The notes: a model not told the origin generated them from the letters alone. 64,000 nt of DNA from Rhodococcus tukisamuensis NBRC 100609 (GCF_001894985.1 NZ_BCXG01000003.1:124001-188000); one strand, 5' to 3'. Positions 53,140 to 61,862 are shown, counted from the stretch's first letter. Translations and numbers: made by a program.

Positions 53140-53166
53140 CCAGCCGGGAGTCGGCCGGCTCCGAAT
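53140..53166 (+). promoter_or_regulatory. SigK-type promoter of dipZ
   Basis: CCAGCC (53140-53145), a 15-nt spacer and CCGAAT (53161-53166); the ATG of dipZ follows 7 nt later, so the transcript would be leaderless. One base differs from the other two -35 boxes. Confidence 0.7.
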
Positions 53167-53173
53167 ACCCGGC

Positions 53174-54919
53174 ATGCAAACACTCGCGCTGATCGGATTT
53201 CTCGGCGGGCTGATCACCGGCATCTCCCCGTGCATCCTCCCGGTCCTCCCGGTGATCTTCTTCTCCGGCGTGCAGAACGCCCGGACCGTGCCCGACGCCC
53301 CGCCGGGTGCGGTCGCGACCGAGGTCCGGGCCGAGCCCACCCTCGGCGACCGGTTGCGCCCGTACCGCGTGATCGCCGGTCTGGTCCTGAGTTTCAGCGT
53401 CTTCACGCTCGCGGGTTCCCTGCTGCTCTCGCTCCTGCACCTGCCGCAGAACGCAGTGCGCTGGGTCGGCCTGGTCGTCCTGACCCTGATCGGCATGGGC
53501 CTGATCTTCCCCGCGGTCGAGCGGCTTCTCGAGCGGCCGTTCTCCCGGATCCCGCAGCGTCCGGTCGGCGCCGGGCGGAGCGGCTTCGGTCTCGGACTGG
53601 CCCTCGGGGTGCTGTACGTGCCGTGCGCCGGCCCGGTCCTCGCGGCCATCGTGGTCGCGGGCGCCACCGGCGACATCGGACTGCCCACGATCGTGCTCAC
53701 CCTGTCCTTCGCGGTCGGCGCGGCCCTGCCGCTGCTGGTCTTCTCGCTCGCCGGACGCCGGATTGCCGAGCGGGTCACCGCGTTCCGTCGGCACGAGCGC
53801 GGCATCCGCATCACCGGCGGGCTCCTGATGATCGGCCTCGCCGTCGCGCTGGTCTTCAACCTGCCCGCGGTGCTGCAGCGTGCGGTGCCCGACTACACCA
53901 GCTCCCTGCAGGACAGTTTCGCCGCCAGCAGCCAGGTCCGCGGCAAGCTCGACCTGGGCGGCATCGTCAACGACCAGAACCGCGACCTGGCGAACTGCAC
54001 GGACGGCGCCACCGAGCTCGAGAGCTGCGGCACGGCGCCGGACATCACCGGGATCGACGGGTGGCTGAACACGCCGGGCGGCACGCCGGTGGACCTGAAG
54101 TCGTTGCGCGGCAAGGTCGTCCTGATCGACTTCTGGGCGTACTCGTGCATCAACTGCCAGCGGTCCGTCCCGCACGTCGCCGACTGGTACGACGCCTACC
54201 GCACAGCCGGGCTCGAGGTGATCGGCGTCCACACGCCCGAATACGCCTTCGAACGCGTCGAGTCCAACGTCGTCGACGGCGCCGCCGGACTCGGCATCAC
54301 CTACCCGGTGGCGCTGGACAACAGCTACTCCACCTGGACCAACTACCGCAACCGGTACTGGCCCGCGGAGTACCTGATCGACGCGTCGGGCACCGTGCGG
54401 CACATCAAGTTCGGCGAGGGCGACTACGACGTCACCGAGAAGCTGATCCGTCGGCTGCTCGAGGATGCCAACCCGGACGCGACGCTGCCCGGCGCCACCG
54501 CCGGCGCGGACATGACCCCCCAGTCCAGCACCACGCCCGAAACCTATTTGGGGGTAGGCAAAATGGTGAACTACGGCGGCGCGGGACGCTACTCCGAGGG
54601 CAGCGCCACGTTCGACTACCCGGCCGTCCTGCCCGACGACAGCTTCGCGTACCGCGGCCGATGGACCCTGGACTTCCAGGGCGCCACCGCCGAGAGCGAC
54701 GACGCGAGCATCGCGCTCGACTACCACGGCCGCGACGTCTACCTGGTGGTCGGCGGTACCGGCACCGTGACCGTCACCCGGGACGGCAGGCCGAAGGCGA
54801 TTCCGGTCAGCGGACCACCGACGCTGTACCCGCTCGTCGACGACGACACCGTCAGCCGCGGCCGGCTCGACGTGGCCCTCACCCCGGGACTCCAGGCGTA
54901 CTCGTTCACCTACGGCTGA
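53174..54919 (+). CDS. dipZ: Thiol-disulfide interchange protein DipZ
   Basis: Moves reducing power across the membrane. The 581-residue protein has a CcdA/DsbD-type membrane part with the two key cysteines Cys20 (ISPCILPV) and Cys151 (VPCAGPV), six or so helices to about residue 240, a thioredoxin-like domain with Cys325-x-x-Cys328 (SCINC), and a C-terminal beta-rich domain from about 440 ([26 protein letters not shown]). This three-part form is that of mycobacterial DipZ. ATG at 53174; no Shine-Dalgarno is seen. Its place beside the fasciclin gene and SigK promoter fits the SigK regulon. Confidence 0.93.
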   Translation: MQTLALIGFLGGLITGISPCILPVLPVIFFSGVQNARTVPDAPPGAVATEVRAEPTLGDRLRPYRVIAGLVLSFSVFTLAGSLLLSLLHLPQNAVRWVGLVVLTLIGMGLIFPAVERLLERPFSRIPQRPVGAGRSGFGLGLALGVLYVPCAGPVLAAIVVAGATGDIGLPTIVLTLSFAVGAALPLLVFSLAGRRIAERVTAFRRHERGIRITGGLLMIGLAVALVFNLPAVLQRAVPDYTSSLQDSFAASSQVRGKLDLGGIVNDQNRDLANCTDGATELESCGTAPDITGIDGWLNTPGGTPVDLKSLRGKVVLIDFWAYSCINCQRSVPHVADWYDAYRTAGLEVIGVHTPEYAFERVESNVVDGAAGLGITYPVALDNSYSTWTNYRNRYWPAEYLIDASGTVRHIKFGEGDYDVTEKLIRRLLEDANPDATLPGATAGADMTPQSSTTPETYLGVGKMVNYGGAGRYSEGSATFDYPAVLPDDSFAYRGRWTLDFQGATAESDDASIALDYHGRDVYLVVGGTGTVTVTRDGRPKAIPVSGPPTLYPLVDDDTVSRGRLDVALTPGLQAYSFTYG

Positions 54920-54995
54920 CCCAGGAGCAGCTCAGCTGCAGGCGTCTTCAGCCCAATTTAGTTAGTGCGCGATCTATTCGTGTACGATTCACGAC

Positions 54996-55469
54996 ATGAC
55001 CCTCGCCGAAGCCACGCACCCGGACGGCGACATGCTCGCCCTGGACCGCCAGGTCTGCTTCGCGCTCGCCGTCGCGAACCGTGCGGTGCTCTCGGTGTAC
55101 CGCCCCCTGCTCGAACCGATGGGCCTGACGCACCCGCAGTACCTCGTGATGCTGGCCCTCTGGGGCGAGGCTCCGATGTCGGTGAAGGCGATCGGCACGG
55201 CCCTGCAGCTCGACTCCCCGACGCTGTCCCCGCTGCTCAAGCGACTGGAGGCGTCGGGCCTGATCACCCGAACCCGCAGCGCCGACGACGAACGTCAGCT
55301 GGTAGTCGACCTCACCGACGCCGGCCGCGCACTGCGCACCCAGGCCGAGCGCATCCCCGGAGCCGTCGTCGCCCGCCTCGGTGTCGGGCTGCCCGAACTC
55401 GAGGAACTGCACCGCGTCCTCACCAACATCAACCGCGCAGCACTCCAGGCAGGAGCACTGAACTCATGA
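54996..55469 (+). CDS. ohrR: MarR-family regulator, OhrR-like peroxide sensor
   Basis: A 157-residue winged-helix repressor. LALDRQVCFALAVANRAV contains the reactive Cys21 of OhrR-type organic-peroxide sensors, and LEPMGLTHPQYLVMLALWGEAPMSVKAIGTALQLDSPTLSPLLKRLEASGLITRTRSADDERQL gives the winged helix. Oxidation of the Cys would release DNA. No ohr gene is adjacent; the next gene encodes a DUF5313 membrane protein that overlaps by 4 nt (ATGA). An AT-rich stretch (54954-54990) upstream may hold its operator. The OhrR call rests on the Cys context. Confidence 0.83.
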   Translation: MTLAEATHPDGDMLALDRQVCFALAVANRAVLSVYRPLLEPMGLTHPQYLVMLALWGEAPMSVKAIGTALQLDSPTLSPLLKRLEASGLITRTRSADDERQLVVDLTDAGRALRTQAERIPGAVVARLGVGLPELEELHRVLTNINRAALQAGALNS

Positions 55470-55837
55470 GCAAAACCCGCCCCAACCCCGTGCAGTGGAT
55501 CGCGTACGCGTGCGGCGCGAAGCTGCCCGAGTCGATGAACGACTGGGTGCTCAACGACATCACCGGCGACCACTACGTGGTCCGGCACCTGGTCCGGGCG
55601 ATGGTGCCGTTCGTGCCGCTGTTCGTGATCTTCATGCTGTTCCCGGGGCCGCTGTGGCTGCGCGGCTCGATGGTGCTGCTCGGCGTGCTGCTCGCGTTGT
55701 TCTACTCGGTGGTCTACATCCACCAGAACCGGGCTCGGCGACTGCAGAAGAACGGCCTGCCGATGGAACTCGACAACCCGAGGCGCAAGGCCGCCCAGGC
55801 CGCCAAGGAGAACTCCTACAGCGACACCTGGCGCTGA
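55466..55837 (+). CDS. DUF5313 membrane protein
   Basis: A 123-residue protein with two membrane helices at about 40-85 (LVRAMVPFVPLFVIFMLF and GSMVLLGVLLALFYSVVYI), a basic C-terminal half and an ending AAKENSYSDTWR typical of DUF5313. No function is known. It overlaps the OhrR-like gene by 4 nt and should be co-transcribed with it, so it may be a target of peroxide control. Confidence 0.8.
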   Translation: MSKTRPNPVQWIAYACGAKLPESMNDWVLNDITGDHYVVRHLVRAMVPFVPLFVIFMLFPGPLWLRGSMVLLGVLLALFYSVVYIHQNRARRLQKNGLPMELDNPRRKAAQAAKENSYSDTWR

Positions 55838-55955
55838 CGCCCCCGGTCCGCTCTGCGAAGGGCCGGTCGCGCGAAAGCGGGATGCCCGCGCCCAAAACTT
55901 CATAGACTGCTGCATCTGGTGATTTCGAAAGTCTCACACTGTCGAAAGGATCCAC

Positions 55956-56321
55956 ATGCGCCTACTGAAGGCCGCGGCCGCTGCCGCCGCCCTGGTCGCC
56001 GTGCCCGCCATCCTCGCGGCACCCCCCGCTCAGGCGTTGACGCCCCAGACCGTATTCGGGACGCTGACCTGCAAGAAGGGCCCGCAGAACTCGGCCCCGA
56101 CGGTCGCGTGGGTGCAGAGCGAGAACGGAGAATCCGGTTGGGCGAAGATCAGCGACGCACCCGGGTCCACCTGGCTGAAGACCTACCGGTACACGGCCAA
56201 TGACGCCGGCCGGTTCAGGCTCGTCGTCGGCTGCGGCGGAAACGACCCGCAGAAGAAGAAGGGCGTCGTGACCGCCTGGATGAACCCGGGCAGGCACAAC
56301 GTGACCGCGACCTTCTCCTGA
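55956..56321 (+). CDS. Small secreted two-cysteine protein
   Basis: A 121-residue exported protein. Signal peptide MRLLKAAAAAAALVAVPAILAAPPAQA, cleavage near residue 27. The mature ~94 residues contain two Cys (LTCKKG, VGCGG) that probably pair, and end with KKGVVTAWMNPGRHNVTATFS. The segments GWAKISDAPGSTWLKTY and ANDAGRFRLVVGC suggest a beta-sandwich. ATG at 55956 has AAAGGA upstream. No family was recognised. Confidence 0.72.
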   Translation: MRLLKAAAAAAALVAVPAILAAPPAQALTPQTVFGTLTCKKGPQNSAPTVAWVQSENGESGWAKISDAPGSTWLKTYRYTANDAGRFRLVVGCGGNDPQKKKGVVTAWMNPGRHNVTATFS

Positions 56322-56390
56322 CACCCACCGGTCGGGTCCGGCAGTCGACGGGCCGACGGGCGTCGGGCGCTCCGCACGTGAGCGGGGGGC

Positions 56391-56699
56391 TCAGGCGCCC
56401 GTCTCGACCGGTCGACCCGAGGCGATCCAGGCGTCGGTGCCGCCCGCGACGTTGACGGCGTTGATGCCCGCGGCACCGAGGAACGACGCCGCCTGCGCAC
56501 TGCGTCCGCCCATCGCGCAGATCACAAAAACGGCGGGTGCCGAAGGGATCTCGCCGTAACGAGCGGCAAACTCGCTGAGCGGGATCAGGGTCACACCCGG
56601 CACGTGGGCCTGCGCGTACTCGTCCGCCTCGCGGACGTCGATCACCGGGGCACCGTCGACCAGCGCCTGCTCGAGCGCGGCCAGATCCACCTGCTGCAT
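56391..56699 (-). CDS. Rhodanese-domain sulfurtransferase
   Basis: A 102-residue single-domain rhodanese. The active-site loop is CAMGGR with persulfide-forming Cys61; [28 protein letters not shown] is the usual N-terminal signature. It carries sulfane sulfur between thiols. ATG at 56699 has GAGG upstream. The promoter region holds a CsoR/CstR-type palindrome at 56730-56745, a pattern known to control rhodanese genes in response to persulfides or copper. No CsoR-type gene lies in this window. It is divergent from ribH. Confidence 0.9.
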   Translation of the reverse strand: MQQVDLAALEQALVDGAPVIDVREADEYAQAHVPGVTLIPLSEFAARYGEIPSAPAVFVICAMGGRSAQAASFLGAAGINAVNVAGGTDAWIASGRPVETGA

Positions 56700-56729
56700 G
56701 GGTTCCTCTTCTCGTCGGTTGCTCCGATC

Positions 56730-56745
56730 ATACCCAAGGGGGTAT
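56730..56745. promoter_or_regulatory. CsoR/CstR-type operator
   Basis: ATACCCAAGGGGGTAT: perfect 6-bp arms ATACCC/GGGTAT with a 4-bp spacer. This is the form of operators bound by the copper sensor CsoR or persulfide sensor CstR. It lies 31 bp before the rhodanese start. Confidence 0.65.
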
Positions 56746-56821
56746 AGAGACCGTCCCGCTCGGTGGCACAGAGTCGGTGCCCGGTTCGCTGTTGCCCAGC
56801 CACGGTCCTAGCATCAAGACC

Positions 56822-57259
56822 ATGAGCATCGCCTTCGTTCAGTCCACCTGGCACCGGTCCATCGTCGACCGCGCACGGGACGCCTTCGTGGCCCACTGGC
56901 GCGAGCTCGGGCACGATCCCGCCGAGATCGAGTTCTTCGAGACCCCCGGCGCCTTCGAGATCCCGCTGCACGCGCTGCGGCTCGCCCGCACCGGCCGCTT
57001 CGACGCGATCGTCGCCGCCGGCCTGGTCGTCGACGGCGGAATCTACCGGCACGAGTTCGTCGCGTCCGCCGTCATCGACGGCCTGATGCGGGTGCAGCTC
57101 GACACCGACGTGCCGGTGTTCTCGGCCGTCCTCACCCCGCACCACTTCCACGAGCACGCCGACCACGCCGACTTCTTCACCGCACACTTCGACAAGAAGG
57201 GCGCCGAGGTGGCCGACGCCTGCTCCGGCACCCTGGCCTCGCTCGCCACGATCAAGTAG
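56822..57259 (+). CDS. ribH: 6,7-dimethyl-8-ribityllumazine synthase
   Basis: Joins 5-amino-6-ribitylaminouracil and dihydroxybutanone phosphate in riboflavin synthesis. The 145-residue protein has the lumazine-synthase segments [43 protein letters not shown] and [19 protein letters not shown], closer to the RibH2 type known from alphaproteobacteria than to classical RibH. Other riboflavin genes are not adjacent. ATG at 56822 lies 7 nt after TAGCAT (leaderless pattern). Possibly a second, specialised copy. Confidence 0.88.
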   Translation: MSIAFVQSTWHRSIVDRARDAFVAHWRELGHDPAEIEFFETPGAFEIPLHALRLARTGRFDAIVAAGLVVDGGIYRHEFVASAVIDGLMRVQLDTDVPVFSAVLTPHHFHEHADHADFFTAHFDKKGAEVADACSGTLASLATIK

Positions 57260-57271
57260 TCGCCCCCGAAC

Positions 57272-57326
57272 GCTCCCCAATGTCACATCGGGTACCCCCG
57301 GGTTCCCCAATGTGACATTGGGGAAC
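57272..57326. repeat. 55-bp double-palindrome repeat, copy 3
   Basis: Follows ribH by 12 bp. Same 55-bp length as the other two copies; the second half, 57302-57326, is a perfect 25-nt palindrome (11-bp arms, loop TGA) with core CCCCAATGTGACATTGGGG. It can act as a terminator for ribH. Confidence 0.85.
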
Positions 57327-57436
57327 AGGGGCACGGGTGTCGGTGGCCGGTGCAATACTCCGGATCGAGCGGTCGAGGAAGTTCCCGCTCGATCCCGGAA
57401 CTCCCGAACTCTCCGCCGACGCGCTGAAGGAGCACT

Positions 57437-57910
57437 GTGCCCGAAACCGAGAAGAAGATCCTGTACGTCGACCTGGACAACACGCTGGTCGACTTCCCGT
57501 CCGGCATCAACCGCGCCCACCCCGAAATGCGGGCCAGGCACGACGGCGACTTCGACGAGATTCCCGGCATCTTCGCCACCATGGACCCGCTGCCCGGCGC
57601 GATCGAGGCGTACACCGAGCTGGCCGGGCACTTCGACACCTACATCCTGTCCACCGCCCCCTGGGCAAATGCCTCCGCCTGGCACGACAAGGCGCTGTGG
57701 GTGCAGCGGCACTTCGGTTTCGGCCCGGACTCCGTCGCCTACAAGCGGCTGATCCTCTCGCACCACAAGAACCTCAACCGCGGCGACTTCCTGGTCGACG
57801 ACCGGACGGCCAACGGGGCCGGCGAGTTCGAGGGCGAACTGGTCACGTTCGGTTCGCCCGCCTTCCCAGACTGGGCCGCCGTCACGAAGTACCTCCTCGA
57901 CCGGAAGTGA
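57437..57910 (+). CDS. 5'(3')-deoxyribonucleotidase-type HAD phosphatase
   Basis: A 157-residue HAD-superfamily phosphatase of the NT5C type, which removes phosphate from deoxyribonucleotides. ILYVDLDNTLVDFPSGI carries the nucleophile and acid aspartates (DxDxT), YILSTAPWANASAWHDK the second motif, and FLVDDRTANGAGEF the C-terminal acidic motif. GTG at 57437 has AAGGAG 5 nt upstream. It stands alone, followed by the convergent epoxide hydrolase. Substrate assigned by family only. Confidence 0.88.
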   Translation: MPETEKKILYVDLDNTLVDFPSGINRAHPEMRARHDGDFDEIPGIFATMDPLPGAIEAYTELAGHFDTYILSTAPWANASAWHDKALWVQRHFGFGPDSVAYKRLILSHHKNLNRGDFLVDDRTANGAGEFEGELVTFGSPAFPDWAAVTKYLLDRK

Positions 57911-57933
57911 CTGCGCCGCCGCCCTCGGGTCGG

Positions 57934-57982
57934 CCGAATGTCGCGATTCGTTCACTTCGACGAACGGTTGCGGCATTCGGTC
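57934..57982. repeat. CCGAATGTCGC hairpin repeat, copy 2
   Basis: Left arm CCGAATGTCGCGATTCGTTC (57934-57953) and right arm ending CGGCATTCGG (to 57980) form an imperfect stem, in the short gap between convergent genes. It is the second copy of the element at 4213-4263. Confidence 0.65.
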
Positions 57983-57998
57983 AGTCCAGCAGCATCGG

Positions 57999-58970
57999 TC
58001 AGGCGGGCAGGCCGCCCAGGAACTCGATCATCGCCGCGTTCACCTCGGCCGGCTTCTCCATCTGCACGAAGTGCCCGGCGCCGGGGATCACGTGGGTGGA
58101 CACCAGCCCGGGCACCAGCTTCCGCATGGCTGCGAACGGGTCCCGGCCCATCATCTCGAGCACCGGATCCTTCTCCCCCGCGATGAAGGTGACCGGCACC
58201 TCCACCGGACGCTCGTGCAGCGCCTCGTTCTGCGCCCACACCGCATCCTCGGCGCGGTACCAGTTGAGTCCACCGGTGAACCCGGTGCGCTCGAATTCCG
58301 CCACGTAGTAGCCGAACTCGTCTTCGTCCAGCCAGTTCCACGGCAGCGCGGGTGGCTCCGGCAGCACGTCCAGGTAGCCGTTGCCCTCCGACGGGAACTC
58401 CCAGCAGTCGAGGTACCGGTTCGCGCCGCTGAGTGCGTGGAAGAGCTTGGCCAGGAACTCCCGGGTGTTCTCGCCCAGCTCCCGGTCCGCGACGCCACGC
58501 TCCTGGAAGTAGTGCACGTGCGCAAAGTGCTGGGACGCCAGGTACCGGAATCCGACGCTCGGCTGCACGGGCAGTCGCGGGGTGCGCGGGACGCTGAGCT
58601 GCATCAGCGCTGACACCCGGCCGGGCGCCCACGCGGGCAGGTCCCACACCAGGTGGGCCCCGAAGTCGTGCCCCGCGAACACCGCCTGCTCGAGACCCAG
58701 CGCGTCGAGCAGGCCGACCATGTCCGCGACGGTGTGCGCCCGGTCGTAGGCCGCGACGTCCGACGGTACCGAGGTGCGCCCGTAGCCGCGCATGTCCGGG
58801 GCGATCACCCGGTACCCCGCCGCCGCCAACGCGTCGAGCTGGTGACGCCAGCTGAACCACAGCCCCGGGAATCCGTGGCAGAGCACCACCGGCCTGCCCT
58901 CGCCCCGCTCGGCGACGTGCATCTCGATCCCGTTCACCGGCAGGATCCGGTGCGTCACTTCGGTCTTCAC
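57999..58970 (-). CDS. Alpha/beta-hydrolase, epoxide-hydrolase type
   Basis: A 323-residue hydrolase expected to open an epoxide to a diol. The oxyanion motif is LCHGFPGLWFSW, the nucleophile is Asp102 in FAGHDFGAHL, and the catalytic His is His300 in GAGHFVQMEKPAE; the Asp nucleophile points to an epoxide hydrolase or dehalogenase, not an esterase. The cap-domain region includes FRYLASQHFAHVHYF and GGLNWYRAED, with a candidate acid Tyr. GTG at 58970 has GGAG 6 nt upstream. Substrate unknown. Confidence 0.9.
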   Translation of the reverse strand: MKTEVTHRILPVNGIEMHVAERGEGRPVVLCHGFPGLWFSWRHQLDALAAAGYRVIAPDMRGYGRTSVPSDVAAYDRAHTVADMVGLLDALGLEQAVFAGHDFGAHLVWDLPAWAPGRVSALMQLSVPRTPRLPVQPSVGFRYLASQHFAHVHYFQERGVADRELGENTREFLAKLFHALSGANRYLDCWEFPSEGNGYLDVLPEPPALPWNWLDEDEFGYYVAEFERTGFTGGLNWYRAEDAVWAQNEALHERPVEVPVTFIAGEKDPVLEMMGRDPFAAMRKLVPGLVSTHVIPGAGHFVQMEKPAEVNAAMIEFLGGLPA

Positions 58971-59188
58971 GTGCCGCTCCGGACCGGGACGGCGCGCTCG
59001 ACCGAGCGGGCGAGCGCGGCACGAAAGGACAGGGGCAGCAGCACCCCGGCACCGAGGGTGCCGAAGCGTCGGTGGATCATGTCGCCGGTCAAGGGAAACC
59101 TGTTCGGAAGAGGGCGGTCGGGGTCTCGCGACGGTACCCAATCTCCCTGAGGATGCGCGGCCGAACGACGCACTTCGCCCACCTGCGG

Positions 59189-60736
59189 CTAGTTCAGCAA
59201 CCGGGACCTGATCTCGTTCTTGAGCACCTTGCCGACCTTGGAACGAGGGAGGTCCGACCAGACCTCCACCTGCTTGGGCGTTTTCACGCCGCCGATGCGT
59301 TCCCTGACGAAGGCGATCAGCTCCGCCGACGACACCGCGCGCCCGGTCTGCGGCTGCACCACCGCCACCACTCGCTCGCCCCACTTGTCGTCGGGAAGTC
59401 CCACCACCCCGCAGTCCTGGACGTCGGGGTGCTCCATCAGCGCCTGCTCGACCTCCACCGAGTAGACGTTGAACCCGCCGGTGATGATCATGTCCTTGGC
59501 GCGGTCGACGATGTACAGGTAGTTGTCCTCGTCCAGGTATCCGATGTCGCCGGTGTGGTGCCAGCCGTGCATCGAGGCCTCCGCCGTGGCCGCCGGGTTC
59601 TTGTAGTAGCCGGCCATCACCAGCGAACTGCGGACCACCACCTCGCCGCGCTCACCGACCGGCAGCAGCCGGCCCGCCGCGTCCATGATCGCGACGGTCA
59701 CCAACGGCGACGGACGCCCGGCGGACGCCAGTCGATTCCGGGCGATCGACCCGTCCGCGAGGAAGTGGTCCTCGGGCGGCATCGTCGAGATCATCATCGG
59801 CGCCTCGCTCTGCCCGAAGAGTTGCGCCATGACCGGCCCCAACTTGCCGATGGCCTCCTCGAGCCGAGCGGGTGAGATCGGCGCTGCGCCGTACCAGAAG
59901 CATTGCAGCGACGAAAGATCCGTCGACGACAGGTCCGGCTGTTCGAGCAGCATGTAGATCAGCGTGGGCGGCAGGAAGGTGTGCGTGACCCGGTGCCGCG
60001 CGACGAGGGCGAGGAACTCGCCGAGGTCCGGCCTCGGCATGATCACCACCTCGCCGCCGAGCGCCAGGATGGGCAGGCTGAGAACCCCGGCCGCGTGGGT
60101 CAGCGGTGCCAGGGCCAGGTACACGGGCCTGCCTTCGAACGGATACCCCATCAGCATCAGCGCGGTCATCGTCTCGATGTTCCGGGTGGTGAGCATGACG
60201 CCCTTGGGTTTCCCAGTGGTACCGCCGGTGCCGACGAGCATCACGACGTCGTCCGGGGGAACCGAGACGGGGGTGTCGAGCCCCACCGGTGGCGGGTCCG
60301 CGGGCCCCAGCCACCGTCCGAGCGACGGCACGTCCGCTCCGTCCCGGTCCAGGCACACCAGCGTGGTCAGCTTCGGCAGATCGTCGCGGATCCGCTCGAC
60401 GAGCGGTTCGAACGCGGACTGGTAGATCAGGCACTCGCAGTCGAAAAGCTCCAGCAGGTCCCGGTTCTCGGGCGCCTCGTTGCGGGGGTTGACCGGACAC
60501 CACACCCCGCCGGCCCGCGCAATTCCGAACCCGCAGGTGAACGCGATGGGGTCGTTCGCCGACAGGATCGCCACCTTCGCTCCGGGCCCGACGGACCGGG
60601 TCAGGGCCGCGGCGATCCGGCCACTGAGCTCCCGCACCTCCCGATACGACATCGACTCCGATCCCATCGTGAGACAGGGGGCAGAGTCGCCGAGGCTCGC
60701 CCCCTTGTCGAGGTAGTCGCTCAACCGCATGACCAT
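59189..60736 (-). CDS. AMP-dependent acyl-CoA synthetase
   Basis: A 515-residue adenylate-forming ligase. VMLVGTGGTTGKPKGVMLTTRNIE is the ATP-phosphate loop; WHHTGDIGYLDEDNYLYIVDRAKDMIITGGFNVYSVEVEQAL spans the adenylation and hinge motifs, and DLPRSKVGKVLKNEIR carries the catalytic Lys. Fatty or aromatic acid as substrate cannot be resolved. It is the last gene of a three-gene set with the SDR and saccharopine-dehydrogenase-like genes, 7 nt after the latter. ATG at 60736 is favoured; ATG at 60730 is possible. Confidence 0.9.
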   Translation of the reverse strand: MVMRLSDYLDKGASLGDSAPCLTMGSESMSYREVRELSGRIAAALTRSVGPGAKVAILSANDPIAFTCGFGIARAGGVWCPVNPRNEAPENRDLLELFDCECLIYQSAFEPLVERIRDDLPKLTTLVCLDRDGADVPSLGRWLGPADPPPVGLDTPVSVPPDDVVMLVGTGGTTGKPKGVMLTTRNIETMTALMLMGYPFEGRPVYLALAPLTHAAGVLSLPILALGGEVVIMPRPDLGEFLALVARHRVTHTFLPPTLIYMLLEQPDLSSTDLSSLQCFWYGAAPISPARLEEAIGKLGPVMAQLFGQSEAPMMISTMPPEDHFLADGSIARNRLASAGRPSPLVTVAIMDAAGRLLPVGERGEVVVRSSLVMAGYYKNPAATAEASMHGWHHTGDIGYLDEDNYLYIVDRAKDMIITGGFNVYSVEVEQALMEHPDVQDCGVVGLPDDKWGERVVAVVQPQTGRAVSSAELIAFVRERIGGVKTPKQVEVWSDLPRSKVGKVLKNEIRSRLLN

Positions 60737-60743
60737 CGGTTCG

Positions 60744-61862
60744 TCAACCCTGCACGGTGACAACGGGTTCCATGACGAGGCCGAAACTCCTCAATACCCC
60801 GAGAAGCTCTCGGTGACCGAAGGCCTGGCACGCCGACGCCAGCCCGACGCGCCGCGGAGGCTGCTGCAGCAGACGATACGCGGAGTAGGCCTGCAGCAGG
60901 CCCGTCTGCTTGTAGTTGCAGTTCCCGTGGATCACGCAGTGCGCCCGGCCCAACGGTCCGGACGCGTACACCGAGTCCAGCGAGGAGTTCAGCCGCGGGT
61001 TCTCCCGCGGCGGCATGCCGGCCTGCACGGACCCGGCGATCTTGGCGAGTGCGGCCTCCTGCTGGTCCAGCGGCAGCGTCTTGATCTGTTCCTCGACCAC
61101 CTTCTGGGTCTGCACGACGCCCTCCATCACGGTCCGGTCGAAGACCCCGCCGACGGCCCGGCAGTTCGCCACCCGCGGGTCGTCCTTGAACCACACCGGG
61201 TGCGAGGTTCCGCCCCAAGGCAGGGCGAGACCGGTCTGGTGCTGGCCTGGGACCACCACCTCGAAGGCACTGCCGGTCGTCCACTTCACGTACTGGTTCT
61301 GCTCGAGGTAGTACCAGTCGGCCTTGAGGATCGTGAAGATGGTCTGCATCGACGCGTAGGTGGGAAATCCCTTCCACAGCACCAGGATGTCGAGCGTGTC
61401 CAGGCCTGGGTTCTCCAGGCAGATGTTCGCCGCGATCTCCCCGGTGGTGTACATCTGCGCGACCCCAGGCGAGAGCAGCAGGCCCTTGTGCGCGTAGCCG
61501 GCGCCGAACTCCGCCTGGGCGGCCAGCACCCAGTCCTGCTCGCCGGTGGTGTCCGTGTAGTGACATCCCGCGGCCAGGGCGGCCTCCACCACCGTCGACC
61601 CGAATTTGATGAACGGGCCGACCATGTTGCTGACAACCCTTGCGCCGGTGAACAACTCGGTCAATGCCTCGACCGAGTGCTCGACCTCCACCACCTCGTG
61701 GTCGACTGTCTCGATGCCCGGCACCGCGTCGACCACGGCCTGTACGCGGTCGCGGTCGCGTCCGGCGGCGACGAACGGGACGTTGAACTCGCGGAGGTAC
61801 TCGCACACCAGCCTGCCGGTGTAGCCGGAGACACCGTAGACCACAACAGGTTTGGTACTCAT
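60744..61862 (-). CDS. Saccharopine-dehydrogenase-like oxidoreductase (DUF5938-like)
   Basis: A 372-residue NAD(P)-binding protein. VVVYGVSGYTGRLVCEYLREFNVPFVAAGRDRDRV is a Rossmann motif like that of trans-acting enoyl reductases and saccharopine dehydrogenases; VVSNMVGPFIKFGSTVVEAALAAGCHYTDTTGE is the family's second block. The C-terminal half is probably a substrate domain. It lies between the SDR (41 nt) and the acyl-CoA ligase (7 nt), so all three probably act on one CoA- or lipid-linked substrate. The reaction is not known. Confidence 0.82.
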   Translation of the reverse strand: MSTKPVVVYGVSGYTGRLVCEYLREFNVPFVAAGRDRDRVQAVVDAVPGIETVDHEVVEVEHSVEALTELFTGARVVSNMVGPFIKFGSTVVEAALAAGCHYTDTTGEQDWVLAAQAEFGAGYAHKGLLLSPGVAQMYTTGEIAANICLENPGLDTLDILVLWKGFPTYASMQTIFTILKADWYYLEQNQYVKWTTGSAFEVVVPGQHQTGLALPWGGTSHPVWFKDDPRVANCRAVGGVFDRTVMEGVVQTQKVVEEQIKTLPLDQQEAALAKIAGSVQAGMPPRENPRLNSSLDSVYASGPLGRAHCVIHGNCNYKQTGLLQAYSAYRLLQQPPRRVGLASACQAFGHRELLGVLRSFGLVMEPVVTVQG

